Counted from the first letter of the stretch, positions 8,380 to 17,907 are shown. The stretch is 64,000 nt of DNA from Paenibacillus cellulositrophicus (GCF_009363095.1 NZ_CP045295.1:744001-808000); one strand, 5' to 3'. Numbers and translations: made by a program. Notes: a model not told the origin generated them from the sequence alone.

Positions 8380-9435
8380 CTAGTACAGCAGCGTCGCTTG
8401 TCTTTTATAGTGATCTTCGATTACCATACAGGCCATTGCTTCAATCACGGGTACAACCCGCGGACAGATGCACGGATCATGCCTTCCGATCGTTGTGATT
8501 TCCCTTTCGTTTCCTTCCGTATCCACCGTTCGTTGAGGTTTGGAGATTGACGAAGTCGGTTTGACGACAACCCGGAAAATGATGTCGGCCCCGGTGCTGA
8601 TTCCACCGATAACGCCTCCGGCATGGTTCGTAATAAACCCGTTCTCGTCCATTTGATCGTTGTGTTCGCTTCCCAGCATGGATGCCGCCCGGAAACCGGT
8701 CCCGAACTCGATTCCTTTGATCGCGCCGATCGAAAGCATGGCCTTGGCCAGCTCAGCATCCAGCTTATCAAACACGGGCTCCCCAAGCCCTGCCGCAGCG
8801 CCGCTGATCCGGCATTCAACGATGCCGCCGCAGCTGTCGCCCTCTGCCGCGAGTTGTTCGATCCGCTCAATCATCTTAGCTGCCGCTTCAGGATCACAGG
8901 CGCGAACAGGATTTTGCTCGATGGCATCGGGATGGAAGGTTTCGCAGCGGATACCGGCGACCTCGGTCGTATAGGCCATGACGGAGACACCCCGCCGTTC
9001 CAGCAGTTTCCGCGCAACCGCTCCGGCCGCGACCCGTGCCGCAGTTTCCCTTCCGGAAGCCCTCCCGCTGCCCCGATAGTCCCGAATGCCATATTTCTGA
9101 TCGTAAGAAAAGTCCGCGTGCCCCGGGCGATACATATGTTTGATGTCATCGTATGCGGACGGACGCATGTCCGTATTATTCAGCATCACGCTGAGCGGAG
9201 TCCCTGTTGTTCGGCCTTCAAATACACCGGATAAAATCCGGACCTTATCATATTCTTTACGCGGCGTTGTAACTGAAGACTGTCCCGGCTTTCTGCGATC
9301 CATCTGAACCTGAATATCGTCCTCGTTTAGTTCAACGCCTGGAGTGACGCCTTCGATAATGACGCCTATAGCTTCTCCATGTGATTCACCAAACGTCGTC
9401 ATTTTAAACCGTTCACCAAAAGTACTTCCCGGCAT
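8380..9435 (-). CDS. aroC: Chorismate synthase
   Basis: This enzyme converts 5-enolpyruvylshikimate 3-phosphate to chorismate using reduced FMN, the last step of the shikimate pathway. All three family signatures are readable: GESHGEAIGVIIEGVTPG near the N-terminus, RGSGRASGRETAARVAAGA in the middle and RHDPCICPRVVPVIEAMA near the C-terminus. Length 351 fits. It is a stand-alone gene, divergent from a LysR regulator 170 bp away, rather than in an aro operon, so it may be a second copy under its own control. RBS GAGGGGG precedes ATG. Confidence 0.93.
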   Translation of the reverse strand: MPGSTFGERFKMTTFGESHGEAIGVIIEGVTPGVELNEDDIQVQMDRRKPGQSSVTTPRKEYDKVRILSGVFEGRTTGTPLSVMLNNTDMRPSAYDDIKHMYRPGHADFSYDQKYGIRDYRGSGRASGRETAARVAAGAVARKLLERRGVSVMAYTTEVAGIRCETFHPDAIEQNPVRACDPEAAAKMIERIEQLAAEGDSCGGIVECRISGAAAGLGEPVFDKLDAELAKAMLSIGAIKGIEFGTGFRAASMLGSEHNDQMDENGFITNHAGGVIGGISTGADIIFRVVVKPTSSISKPQRTVDTEGNEREITTIGRHDPCICPRVVPVIEAMACMVIEDHYKRQATLLY

Positions 9436-9545
9436 AAAAATTCCCCCTCAATATAGATTGATCTATAGTTTTGCATCGAACTTCCAACCATCTCTTTAGT
9501 TCATTCTATCTAACATCTTGTATTGTCCTTATGTACTAGTTTAGA

Positions 9546-9573
9546 GGTATACTTGTAATAAATGAAATTGCAA
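9546..9573 (-). promoter_or_regulatory. Possible sigma-A promoter for aroC
   Basis: On the minus strand TTGCAA (9568-9573) and TATACC (9546-9551) are separated by 16 bases, in the gap shared with the divergent LysR gene. Inferred by eye only; other hexamer pairs are possible in this AT-rich gap. Confidence 0.35.
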
Positions 9574-9608
9574 TATTCGACTCTTGCCATAGAATGGATT
9601 GATGCCAA

Positions 9609-10499
9609 ATGATGATTAACACGGAATGGTACCGGATTTTTCTTCATGCTTCGGAAACCTTGAATATGACGAAAGCCGCCCAGCGATTAAATATGACACA
9701 GCCCTCCGTCAGTTATGCGATCAAGCAGCTGGAAGACGCGCTTGGAGTTAAGCTGTTCGACCGCTTATCCAAAGGAATCGTTTTAACAGAAGAAGGGCAT
9801 GCCTTGTACGATCAAGTCAGACAAGTATTCGATAAACTGGATTACGCCGAACGATACATGAAGCAGTTGGGACAGCTGAACGAAGGGCGGTTGCGGATCG
9901 GTGCCAACGGAGCGATCATCCGCGACTATATCGTTCCTCTACTCGATATTTTCCGTTCCCAATACCCCAACATCCGGGTCCAAGTCTCACAGCAAAAGAC
10001 CGGTCAGATTTTGGAACAGTTACAGCAGGGTTTACTTGATCTGGGCTACGTTTATCTTCCGGTGAAGGATGCGGAGATTCAAGTCGTGGATACTTTTGTC
10101 TCGCCGTATGGTGTGGTGGCGGGGAAACCCTTTGCCGCTCTGGCAGAAGCCCCCTTGTCCGCAGCACAATTGGCCGAGCTCCCCCTGTTAATGCTGTCCC
10201 AGGGAAGTGCGACCCGCTCCTATATCGAAGCCTGGTTTCAATCCCAAGGCGTGGAAGCGGCGGCCGATTTCGAGCTGAACAGCTTGGATATGCTGGCGGA
10301 GTTTGCTGAGCGGGGGTATGGCGCAGCTATTTTGCCGAGAGCGTTTGTAGCTTCTAAAATCGATGAGGGTGCTTTATTGGAGCTTTCTATGGAAGTTCCG
10401 CTGCCGGACCGACACGTAGGCGTAGCTGTCAGAAAGCATTCGTCTCTGTCGCTCGCCGCAGAGTCCTTTTTGAACATACAAAGCAGCCGGTCTCTTTGA
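9609..10499 (+). CDS. LysR-family transcriptional regulator
   Basis: A 296-residue LysR regulator. Residues 1-60 form the winged helix (FLHASETLNMTKAAQRLNMTQPSVSYAIKQLE), followed by the linker helix and an effector-binding domain (LRIGANGAIIRDYIVPLLDIF, then a second lobe around 160-270). It is divergent from aroC with a 173-bp gap, the usual arrangement for LysR proteins controlling their neighbour, so aroC is the likely target; this is inference. The effector is unknown. A hairpin straddles the stop codon. Confidence 0.9.
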   Translation: MMINTEWYRIFLHASETLNMTKAAQRLNMTQPSVSYAIKQLEDALGVKLFDRLSKGIVLTEEGHALYDQVRQVFDKLDYAERYMKQLGQLNEGRLRIGANGAIIRDYIVPLLDIFRSQYPNIRVQVSQQKTGQILEQLQQGLLDLGYVYLPVKDAEIQVVDTFVSPYGVVAGKPFAALAEAPLSAAQLAELPLLMLSQGSATRSYIEAWFQSQGVEAAADFELNSLDMLAEFAERGYGAAILPRAFVASKIDEGALLELSMEVPLPDRHVGVAVRKHSSLSLAAESFLNIQSSRSL

Positions 10500-10506
10500 C
10501 CGGCTG
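10484..10506 (+). terminator. Hairpin at the end of the LysR gene
   Basis: A perfect 9-bp inverted repeat, CAGCCGGTC/GACCGGCTG, spans the stop codon. No clear T-run follows on either strand, so it is only a probable terminator between the two convergent regulator genes. Confidence 0.45.
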
Positions 10507-10523
10507 TCCTCACCGCGTTCCGA

Positions 10524-11417
10524 TTATGAACGCGCATCCATTTTACATTTTCTGTAAGCAAGTGGTGTCATATTCATTGCCTTTCTGAATTTTTCTATAA
10601 AGTAGCTGGTGCTGTTAAATCCAACTTGGTAGGCCACCTCGGTAATGCTGGAATCGGCTTGCTGCAGAAGGACTGCGCTTTTCTGAAGTCTGTAATCAGT
10701 CACATAATTCAGCGGAGTCGTATGGAGCATTCGCTTAAAATAGCGGCAGCATTCCGAGCGGCTCAATTGACCAGCTCTGGCAATATCATTTAACGCGATT
10801 TTTTCGGCGTAATGGATATCGATCCAGCTTAACATCTGCTTCATCCGCTCGTTTTTTACCGCTTCCACCTGGTCATATTGCAGTTGAAAACCGTTCAGGA
10901 TCAGGTTTTTCCAAATGAAAGCCAGCTGCATCGTCATATCCAGTTCAAAGTATGGCGGTTGATGCGGAATCCATTGATGAATGTTCACCAAGGCATCTAA
11001 AATATTGGCGCCCCAAGCCTGATTAGGGTCGATGTATAAATAAGGCAGATTCGTCGCTTGAATATACGGAGCCACATAGGCTGCATATAGCTCCCGTGAT
11101 ACGACAAAGTCAGGGGAGACATTCAGGCAAATATACACGCAGCCCGATGCGTTCCGATCTACCGCCATGTGCAGACAGCCGCTGTTGATGAAGACCCCTT
11201 CCCCTTGCCGAACAACGAGCTTCTCTTCGTTAATTTGGAACTCGGCTTCCCCTTGGACAACCCGAACGAATTGCAATTCATCATGCCAATGAAGCGGTAT
11301 ATGTCCGTGTATGTTTTGGTTAATCGTCGTTTCGTAGCAGGCAACCGGAAGCACGACCGTCCGGTGCTCGGTTAATTCCTTCAAATTGCCGCCAATCCTG
11401 AAATCTTTAATTTGCAA
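10524..11417 (-). CDS. AraC-family regulator with cupin sensor domain
   Basis: A 297-residue protein: an N-terminal cupin-type ligand domain ([22 protein letters not shown]) and a C-terminal double helix-turn-helix ([21 protein letters not shown], then [22 protein letters not shown]). The start codon is TTG, supported by GAGGTGGGGG six bases ahead. It is divergent from the EamA transporter gene, which it probably controls. AraC proteins of this layout usually respond to a small organic ligand. Confidence 0.88.
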   Translation of the reverse strand: MQIKDFRIGGNLKELTEHRTVVLPVACYETTINQNIHGHIPLHWHDELQFVRVVQGEAEFQINEEKLVVRQGEGVFINSGCLHMAVDRNASGCVYICLNVSPDFVVSRELYAAYVAPYIQATNLPYLYIDPNQAWGANILDALVNIHQWIPHQPPYFELDMTMQLAFIWKNLILNGFQLQYDQVEAVKNERMKQMLSWIDIHYAEKIALNDIARAGQLSRSECCRYFKRMLHTTPLNYVTDYRLQKSAVLLQQADSSITEVAYQVGFNSTSYFIEKFRKAMNMTPLAYRKCKMDARS

Positions 11418-11527
11418 ATAACCCCCACCTCAATATTGTTATATTTTTATATCCAATTTCGGTATTCCGAACGAGATTTTTTATTTATTATAGCACTATT
11501 ATTATATTTAAAACGGAGAATCGATCT

Positions 11528-12439
11528 ATGAATCCAACAGCTAGAAGAAAAGGGTTATTTCTGGTCATTACAGGAGCGATATTCTGGGGAATGAGCGGCA
11601 CCGTCACTAAAAAGCTCTTTGAGCAAACCGCAATCGATGTTAACGGACTGGTCACGGTACGCCTGCTCATCGCCGGTATTTTACTGTTAACCATTCAATT
11701 TTGGGTTAAAGACCGCTCGCAAATCGTTGGGGTTTGGAGAAACAGTCGGATCGCTTTGCGGCTCCTTGTTTTCGGATTGGTCGGCATGCTATCGGTTCAA
11801 TATACGTATATGGCATCGATTCAGCATGGAAATGCCGCTGTGGCAACACTGCTGCAGTATTTGGCACCTGTCATGATCATCCTCTATTTAATGCTGCGGA
11901 AGCAAATGGTTTTCACGCGAAAAGACTTGCTCACCGTGATCCTGGCTTTAGCGGGCTGCTTCTTCTTATTAACCAACGGCTCGATTTCGGAGCTTTCCGT
12001 GCCATTTCCAGCCGTAGTTTGGGGTATTTTATCAGGCGCGGCCTTGGCATTCTACACCTTGTATGCCGTCCCGCTGCTGAAGCAATACGATTCCCTCGTC
12101 ATTGTCGGCTGGGCGATGATCATCGGCGGTTTGGGCTTAAGTGTGATCCATCCACCATGGCACACCGACTTTACAGGCTTGACGATCGACGCTTATCTGT
12201 ACTTAGCTTTCGTGGTCCTTTTCGGCACGATGATCGCATTTTGGTTTTACATCGAAAGCTTACAAAGCCTTACGCCTAAAGAAACAAGCTTTCTAGGCAG
12301 TTTGGAACCGCTGGCCGCTGTGATCACAACCGTATTTTGGCTAAAAGAGCCTTTTGGTTTTTTTCAGTGGCTGGGTACAGCGTGTATCATCGGACTGATT
12401 TTGCTTCTGGCTTGGAATAAGAAGTCGTCGTCCAGCTAA
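11528..12439 (+). CDS. EamA-family (drug/metabolite superfamily) transporter
   Basis: A 303-residue integral membrane protein with ten hydrophobic helices arranged as two EamA repeats. The first repeat starts [16 protein letters not shown] and the second [23 protein letters not shown]; the end of repeat two is [23 protein letters not shown], typical of YyaM/RhaT-like exporters. Its start has ACGGAG ten bases ahead. The divergent AraC gene 110 bp away is the likely regulator. Substrate unknown; amino acid or metabolite efflux is usual for the family. Confidence 0.9.
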   Translation: MNPTARRKGLFLVITGAIFWGMSGTVTKKLFEQTAIDVNGLVTVRLLIAGILLLTIQFWVKDRSQIVGVWRNSRIALRLLVFGLVGMLSVQYTYMASIQHGNAAVATLLQYLAPVMIILYLMLRKQMVFTRKDLLTVILALAGCFFLLTNGSISELSVPFPAVVWGILSGAALAFYTLYAVPLLKQYDSLVIVGWAMIIGGLGLSVIHPPWHTDFTGLTIDAYLYLAFVVLFGTMIAFWFYIESLQSLTPKETSFLGSLEPLAAVITTVFWLKEPFGFFQWLGTACIIGLILLLAWNKKSSSS

Positions 12440-12480
12440 TATGAATTTTACATATATCGAATTTCTCATATGCTGATCAA

Positions 12481-12505
12481 AAGAAAAACCGGCAAATTTG
12501 CCGGT
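12481..12505 (-). terminator. Terminator of the first sugar ABC operon
   Basis: On the minus strand the palindrome ACCGGCAAATTTGCCGGT is followed by TTTTCTT, about 35 bases past the stop of the gene ending at 12542. Confidence 0.8.
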
Positions 12506-12541
12506 ACTCGCGGGTCGTATGCAGCTATTTCCGAAACGAAT

Positions 12542-13375
12542 CTACCCTTTCACCGCACCGGCCGTCATGCCGTCGATGAAGTACTTTTGGAAGGCCACAA
12601 ACAGGATAAAGATCGGCAGAATCGAAAAGAACGAGCCGACGATGAGCAGGTCATAGTTGTTGCCGTACGGCGTCAGCAGCGTCTTCAAACCGATCGGCAG
12701 CGTATACTTGTGCGAATCGCTCAGCACCATAAACGGCCACAAAAAGTTGTTCCAGCTGTTCATGCCGTTCAGAATGGCCATCGCGGCGAAGGAAGGCTTC
12801 ATGACAGGAAGGATCAGCCTGGCGTAAATGCCGTACTCGCTCGCACCGTCCACCCGGCCGGAGGCGATAATCTCTTTCGGAATGCCGGACAGGTACTGTC
12901 TGAAGAAAAAGATCGTCGCCGCATTGGCAATGCCCGGCAAAATAATCGCCGAGTACGAGTTCATCATACCAAGGTTAAAAGTAAGCGTGTATAAAGGAAG
13001 CAGCAGTATTTCAAAGGGAACCATCATGATCAGCAGCACGCAGATAAAAAGGATATTTTTGCCTTTAAAATCATAAGCGGCAAAGCCGTAAGCTACCGTT
13101 GCGCTGACCAGCAGCGTCAGAACGACCTGCACCACGGTCAGCAGCAGCGAGTTGAAGAACCAGGTGAAATATGCGTGATCCCCCGTGAACAAAAAGACAA
13201 AGTTGTCCAGACTCATGACCGAGAAGTCAAGCTTCAGGTTCAATCCGTACCGGATCAGCTCTTCGCCGGGCTTGAAGGAAGCGAGCGTTATAGCGTAGAA
13301 CGGCAGCAGGATCAGGAAGCAGATGACGGCGAAAATGACGACGAGGACGATGTTGAGCGCGGTGTTCTTTTTCAT
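12542..13375 (-). CDS. Carbohydrate ABC transporter permease, MalG/LacG type
   Basis: A 277-residue permease with six predicted helices and the EAA loop SGRVDGASEYGIYARLILPVMKPSF that docks the ATPase. The N-terminus (NTALNIVLVVIFAVICFLILLPFYAITLASF) and the C-terminal FQKYFIDGMTAGAVKG are typical of MalG-type CUT1 permeases. It is the last gene of an operon (binding protein, MalF-type permease, MalG-type permease) and starts 2 bases after the preceding stop. No ATPase gene is present; such systems usually share an MsmX-like ATPase encoded elsewhere. Confidence 0.92.
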   Translation of the reverse strand: MKKNTALNIVLVVIFAVICFLILLPFYAITLASFKPGEELIRYGLNLKLDFSVMSLDNFVFLFTGDHAYFTWFFNSLLLTVVQVVLTLLVSATVAYGFAAYDFKGKNILFICVLLIMMVPFEILLLPLYTLTFNLGMMNSYSAIILPGIANAATIFFFRQYLSGIPKEIIASGRVDGASEYGIYARLILPVMKPSFAAMAILNGMNSWNNFLWPFMVLSDSHKYTLPIGLKTLLTPYGNNYDLLIVGSFFSILPIFILFVAFQKYFIDGMTAGAVKG

Positions 13376-13377
13376 CC

Positions 13378-14271
13378 CTAATCCTCCTTCTTAAACATGC
13401 CGGAGAACGCCAGCTGCGTCAGATTAATGATCATCGTCACAGCGAGCAGCACAATGCCGACCGCGGCGGCGTAGCCGAGGTTGTTCTTCTCGATCCCTTG
13501 GCGGTACAAGTAGCCGACGATCGTAAGGCCGATGTTTTTCGGCGAGTTGTTGCCGTTCCACAGCATGAGGCTTTCGATAAACATGGCCAGTCCCGCATAA
13601 ATGCTGATCGTAAGCACATAAATCGTGGTCGGTTTCAGCAGCGGCATGGTGATTCTGGTGAATTTTTGGAATGCGGAGGCGCCGTCGATCGAGGCGGCTT
13701 CGTAGTATTCCTCCGGAATATTTTTGAGACCCGAAAGGAAGTAAAGGATGTTAACTCCCGTCCACCGCCAGGTCGCCAGGGCGAGCAGCGCGACAAAACC
13801 GGTCAGATGCCCTTTCAGAAATTTCACCGGCTCGATGCCGAAAACACCAAGGACGCTGTTGATCAGCGACCCTTCCATCTCCCCGAACATCAGGCGGAAG
13901 ATCGTCCCCGCCACCACCACGGATGTCAGTGCTGGAAAGAAGAAAGCCGATTTAAAAAATTCGCGGCCCCACATCCATTTGTTGTTGATCAGCACCGCCA
14001 GCAGCATCGGAAACGGAATCAGAATGACCAGCGTCAGCACCATATACAGCGCGCTGTTGCCGATCGACTTCAGGAACACGCCGTCCCCCATCAGCTTCTG
14101 ATAGTTGTCCATCCCTGTCCACTCGGCCTCCTGCCCCAGGGTGACATGCTGGAAACTCATGCCGAACGAGCTGAGCAGCGGGTAAACCCAGAACACCAGA
14201 AAAATGGCGACAAACGGGAACACGAACACGTACGGGGCGACCTTTTGCGAATATATAAAACGCTTGATCAT
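13378..14271 (-). CDS. Carbohydrate ABC transporter permease, MalF type
   Basis: A 297-residue inner-membrane permease of CUT1 type. It starts MIKRFIYSQKVAPYVFVFPF, has six hydrophobic segments and the EAA loop EAASIDGASAFQKFTRITMPLLKPT. I chose ATG 14271 because AGAAAGGAG stands right before it, whereas the longer frame has no such site. Partner of the MalG-type permease that follows and of the lipoprotein gene before it. Confidence 0.92.
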   Translation of the reverse strand: MIKRFIYSQKVAPYVFVFPFVAIFLVFWVYPLLSSFGMSFQHVTLGQEAEWTGMDNYQKLMGDGVFLKSIGNSALYMVLTLVILIPFPMLLAVLINNKWMWGREFFKSAFFFPALTSVVVAGTIFRLMFGEMEGSLINSVLGVFGIEPVKFLKGHLTGFVALLALATWRWTGVNILYFLSGLKNIPEEYYEAASIDGASAFQKFTRITMPLLKPTTIYVLTISIYAGLAMFIESLMLWNGNNSPKNIGLTIVGYLYRQGIEKNNLGYAAAVGIVLLAVTMIINLTQLAFSGMFKKED

Positions 14272-14350
14272 GTCTTTACTCCTTTCTGTTTGAAAAAGAG
14301 CCGCTCCCCGAAAAGACAAGAGCAGCTCTGATTCCGGGCATGCCGGCGGG

Positions 14351-15682
14351 CTATTTCAGTTCCTGCTCGATCTGTGCCTGCGCATCGTCCAGCGCTTCCT
14401 TAATGTCACGTCCGTCCTCGAAAATTTCGTTGAGCGTCGTCGTGTACAGCACGTTGTTGATCGTCGGCGAAGCCGGCGTCGATTTGATCAGACGGATTTC
14501 ATCCTTGATATCGTTCAGCACGTCAAACGGGTTGTTGACGAAATATTTCACGAATTGGTTTTCGGGATTATGCGTCACGTCTTTCATATTCCATACGTCC
14601 ATATTGATCGGGTCAAAACCAAGTGTGTTCCAGATTTCGATGTTCGCGTCGAGGGACAGCTTGGCGTAAGCAATGAAGTCTTTGGCCAACTGAACGTCTT
14701 TGGCTGTTTTCGTGACGACGGTACCGGTCCCGCCTCCGCCGTAAGAGCGCGGCATTCCTTTTTCCATGACCGGAATCGGCGCAAGTGCGATTTTACCGGA
14801 CAGGTCAGGCATATAGTTCGTGTAGCGCGACATCATCCACAGCGGCATGAAAGCCGTCGCATACTTTCCTTCGTTAAACTCGCCGTACGCTTCCTCCGTG
14901 TCCGGCTGCCCGCCGGCAATTGTGGCGATGACGTTGTTATCCTGCAGGTCTTTCAGCACCTTCAGTCCTTTGACCATGGCGTCCGAATTGACGATCGGCT
15001 TGCCCGCATCATCGGTAAAATCGCTTTTCTGCTGCGCCAGCATCATCGATGCCTCCCAACCGGCGCTCGTATCCGCCGTGCCCATGTATTTGCCGGTCTT
15101 CTCGTACACCTGCATGCCTGCCTTCTTGAAATCGTCCCAAGTGACGATCGATTTGTAGTCCACGCCGGCTTCCTTTAGAATTTCGGTGTTATAGAACGCA
15201 ACCGACGCACCGACGTGGGTCGAGAGTCCGTAAACCTTTCCTTCCTTGCTGTACATATCGATCTGGGACTGGACGATGGTATCTTTGTAAGGCTCGACCA
15301 CGTCGTTCAGAGGCTCCAACTGAGGGGTACCTTTCAGAAAATCGGGAAACTTGCCGATCTCAATGTCTGCAATATCCGGTGCCCCAACGCCTGTCTGTAC
15401 CGCGATCGAGAGCTTGTTATGCATGTCGTCATACGGCATGACCGTGACGTTCAGCTTGATCTGGCGGTCCGGGTTTGCCGCGTTCCACTTCTCCAGCATC
15501 TTCTTGAAATGCTGCCCGTGCAGCTCCACAAATGTCCAATAGGACAGCTCGGTTGCCGTGTCGCCGGCCCCTCCGTCCAGGACGGACGTTTTGCCTTCCG
15601 CACTATTGGAAGACTTGCCGCATCCCCACAACATCGTCGTCATCGTGACGACCAGCAGCAGCATCAGCCATTTTTTCTTCAT
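14351..15682 (-). CDS. Extracellular sugar-binding lipoprotein of an ABC transporter
   Basis: A 443-residue family 1 solute-binding protein. The signal peptide ends in the lipobox LWGC with Cys21 as the lipidated residue, so it is anchored outside the membrane. The mature part has the usual two-lobed sugar-binding pattern (ELSYWTFVELHGQHFKKMLEKWNAANPD, AFMPLWMMSRY, YGGGGTGTVVTKTAKD). It is the first gene of the three-gene operon; a possible CcpA cre site lies about 100 bp upstream, consistent with catabolite repression. Confidence 0.92.
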   Translation of the reverse strand: MKKKWLMLLLVVTMTTMLWGCGKSSNSAEGKTSVLDGGAGDTATELSYWTFVELHGQHFKKMLEKWNAANPDRQIKLNVTVMPYDDMHNKLSIAVQTGVGAPDIADIEIGKFPDFLKGTPQLEPLNDVVEPYKDTIVQSQIDMYSKEGKVYGLSTHVGASVAFYNTEILKEAGVDYKSIVTWDDFKKAGMQVYEKTGKYMGTADTSAGWEASMMLAQQKSDFTDDAGKPIVNSDAMVKGLKVLKDLQDNNVIATIAGGQPDTEEAYGEFNEGKYATAFMPLWMMSRYTNYMPDLSGKIALAPIPVMEKGMPRSYGGGGTGTVVTKTAKDVQLAKDFIAYAKLSLDANIEIWNTLGFDPINMDVWNMKDVTHNPENQFVKYFVNNPFDVLNDIKDEIRLIKSTPASPTINNVLYTTTLNEIFEDGRDIKEALDDAQAQIEQELK

Positions 15683-15784
15683 ATCCAGGATCCTCCCCTA
15701 AGCTTCAATGATTTTTCTTGCCGCCAAGCACTTGCAGGACAAAACAAATCTGACTGACCAAGAACGGGTGACCTAAAAACATGA

Positions 15785-15798
15785 ATAAAGCGCTTTCA
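15785..15798. promoter_or_regulatory. Candidate CcpA (cre) site upstream of the sugar ABC operon
   Basis: ATAAAGCGCTTTCA matches the cre consensus TGWAANCGNTNWCA at 12 of 14 positions, including the central AAGCGCTTTCA, about 100 bp upstream of the binding-protein start. Confidence 0.45.
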
Positions 15799-16232
15799 TT
15801 TGTGTCTGATTTCAACTCCCCTGCCGGGCTCCGGCGGCTCCTCATCTCAGGAACCATTCTTCCGGGCGCCGCTTCCGCAAGCTGAACCGGGGCAGCTTCG
15901 ATAGGTTGCCGCGAAGATGACCTCCTCGGTTTTAAAGTTTTCTAAAATAATTCAAAACATATTGAATGAATCCGTTTGCAAGTATAAAATAACATACAGG
16001 AAATACGGTTGTAAATATAAAATCTAAAACATTTTATATTTTTTTAAAACATAACGGAATGAGGCTTTTAACCTTCGATCTGACCTTTTCTTCATTCAGC
16101 TGCCCATACCAAGTTCTTTCCCCTATTTAGTTAGCCGGTCGTTATTCTCATGGTCTGCCATCTACTCCCGCCAATCGACTTTTTTCTGCATGATTCTTCT
16201 AATATCCCGATTACTTTATGCTTTTTTAAAAT

Positions 16233-16256
16233 AAAAAACGGAGCCCAAGCTCCCGC
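16233..16256 (-). terminator. Orphan terminator-like hairpin
   Basis: On the minus strand CGGGAGC-TTGG-GCTCCG is followed by TTTTTTATTTT. No gene ends here on that strand, so it may be a leftover or may stop antisense transcription from the 16.4 kb promoter region. Confidence 0.4.
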
Positions 16257-16346
16257 TTTATTCCCGAGCCTATGTAAGTAATTTTGTCAAATCCACGGCA
16301 TCGACAGAATGTTATGAACAAAAAGTGAACGCTCACAAAAACAGAT

Positions 16347-16363
16347 TGTAAACTAATATTACA
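16347..16363. promoter_or_regulatory. GlnR/TnrA-type box upstream of the beta-lactamase-like gene
   Basis: TGTAAACTAATATTACA fits TGTNAN7TNACA perfectly and the longer TnrA consensus TGTNANAWWWTMTNACA with one mismatch. It lies 77 bp upstream of the start codon. Confidence 0.5.
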
Positions 16364-16439
16364 TCCATTTATAATAAGAGGTATACATCAACCGATAATG
16401 TCATTTTATATAACATTTCTTTTTTTGGAGGGATGTTTG

Positions 16440-17816
16440 ATGACCCGCAGACGGAAACCGGTATTAAGAAGAACCCTAATGACGACGATTGCCGCTACTG
16501 CCCTGCTGACCAGCTTGCTTCCGGCAGCGTCCGATGCAGCGCAGGAAAAAGGCTTATCTGCAATCGCATCAGCCCTGACTCCCATCCTCCAGCAGGCGGA
16601 GAAGGACGGGATTCGCATGTCGGTCGGCATCCGCGACCTCAGCGGCTATTACGGGCATGAAACGCTGCTGCTTGGGTCGCATGAGCCGTACATGCCGGCC
16701 AGTACGATCAAGCTTGCCGTCGTATCCGCATTGATGCAGCAGGTTGACCGTGGCGAGCTGTCCCTGGCCGATCAGGTCAGGGTAACGCCCGAAGACGTCG
16801 TAGGCGGCAGCGGATCGCTGCAGACCGAAAGCTTCCCGCAGAACCTTACGCTGGAACGCCTTGCCCGTCTGATGATCACCCAATCGGACAACACGGCGAC
16901 CAACGTGCTCATCGACAAGGTCGGCATGGACAGGGTCCAGCAGCTGATGGACCAATTGGACCTTCGGACGATGCACCTTGGACGCAAAATGTTTGCGGCT
17001 GCCCCCTCCCCCGCCCAGGACAATTACATCGACGCCGCGGATTTGACGGAGCTGCTCGGCCAAATCTATCAGGGTTCCTTCCTCAGCGTCTCCTCCAGAA
17101 ACCAGATCATCGCCTGGATGGCCCGGCAGGAGGTCAGCACCAAGTTTGGAGCTGCGCTGCCCGATGCGCCAATCGCCCATAAAACTGGGGAAAACGCCAA
17201 CGTCACCCACGATGCCGGATATTTCCTTGTACCGGGGCACGAGCTCGCCGTCTCCGTGCTGCTGCAGGTAACGACAACCCAGGATTTCGACGAAGCGCAG
17301 CGGATCGGCAATCCCATCGTGCAAAAGGCCGCCAGAGCCATCTACAGCGAGCAGGTCAAGGATCAGGAAGCATCTGCCGACAGTCCGCTCACCCGCGCCG
17401 AGTTCACTTCCCTGGTCGCCCGGGAACTTGGCCTGGCATCCGCTGCGGATCAATCCAGCCAGTTTTACGATATCAGTGACGACAGTCCGTTTGCAGGCGA
17501 AATCGCCGCAGCCCGTCAAGCTGGCCTTGTGCGCGGAACCGGCGAGGGCCGGTTTGACGGAACAGCTGTAATCACGCGCGCCGAAATGGCTGCGATTGCG
17601 GTTCGCGCCTATGTGTTCATTCACCGCGAAGCCTCGGCGTCAGGGGAAGCTCCCAAAGCCAACGAAGGCACCATTCCCTCCTGGGCCGCAGGTTATGTCA
17701 GCCAAGCTCTCCAATTAGGAATGATGGAGCCTGCTGCAGCGCGTAGGACGGACCTACCTGCAAACCGGCAGGACGGGTCACGATTCATCACCGGCATGTG
17801 GAACTTTACTCGCTGA
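16440..17816 (+). CDS. Secreted serine beta-lactamase-fold protein with C-terminal SLH modules
   Basis: A 458-residue protein. A signal peptide (about residues 1-33) is followed by a class A beta-lactamase fold: S88-x-x-K91 (STIK), S149-D150-N151 and K248-T249-G250. The Glu-containing omega-loop motif (ExxLN) expected between SDN and KTG is absent, so efficient beta-lactam hydrolysis is doubtful; a peptidoglycan-directed or penicillin-binding role is possible. Residues ~315-430 hold one full SLH repeat (FYDISDDSPFAGEIAAARQAG...ITRAEMAAIAVRAY) flanked by partial ones, which would tether it to the cell-wall polymer; the last 25 residues do not look like SLH. ATG 16440 was chosen for its GGAGGG site. 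A GlnR-type box lies upstream. Confidence 0.85.
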   Translation: MTRRRKPVLRRTLMTTIAATALLTSLLPAASDAAQEKGLSAIASALTPILQQAEKDGIRMSVGIRDLSGYYGHETLLLGSHEPYMPASTIKLAVVSALMQQVDRGELSLADQVRVTPEDVVGGSGSLQTESFPQNLTLERLARLMITQSDNTATNVLIDKVGMDRVQQLMDQLDLRTMHLGRKMFAAAPSPAQDNYIDAADLTELLGQIYQGSFLSVSSRNQIIAWMARQEVSTKFGAALPDAPIAHKTGENANVTHDAGYFLVPGHELAVSVLLQVTTTQDFDEAQRIGNPIVQKAARAIYSEQVKDQEASADSPLTRAEFTSLVARELGLASAADQSSQFYDISDDSPFAGEIAAARQAGLVRGTGEGRFDGTAVITRAEMAAIAVRAYVFIHREASASGEAPKANEGTIPSWAAGYVSQALQLGMMEPAAARRTDLPANRQDGSRFITGMWNFTR

Positions 17817-17858
17817 TCCGGTCCGGCTTCATCTAAGCTGCCGCTTTATTCAACACAT

Positions 17859-17907
17859 AAAGGGATGCCCTGCCGTCAATCGGCGTAAGGCATCCCTTTT
17901 GTTTTTA
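17859..17907 (+). terminator. Terminator of the beta-lactamase-like gene
   Basis: AAAGGGATGCC pairs with GGCATCCCTTT across a 19-base loop, followed by TGTTTTT, about 40 bases after the stop codon. Confidence 0.85.

Larger units (their letters stand above)
15683..16439. other. 757-bp intergenic region between the divergent sugar ABC operon and the beta-lactamase-like gene
   Basis: No credible gene. It contains a cre-like site, a GC-rich segment (about 15815-15935) that would be part of a long leader of the ABC operon, a very AT-rich core (15940-16060) probably holding promoters, an orphan terminator-like hairpin at 16233-16256 and a GlnR/TnrA-type box at 16347-16363. Confidence 0.6.

Noticed and set aside
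16569..17624. 351-codon minus-strand frame
   Set aside because: Antisense to the beta-lactamase-like gene; no motifs, no RBS.
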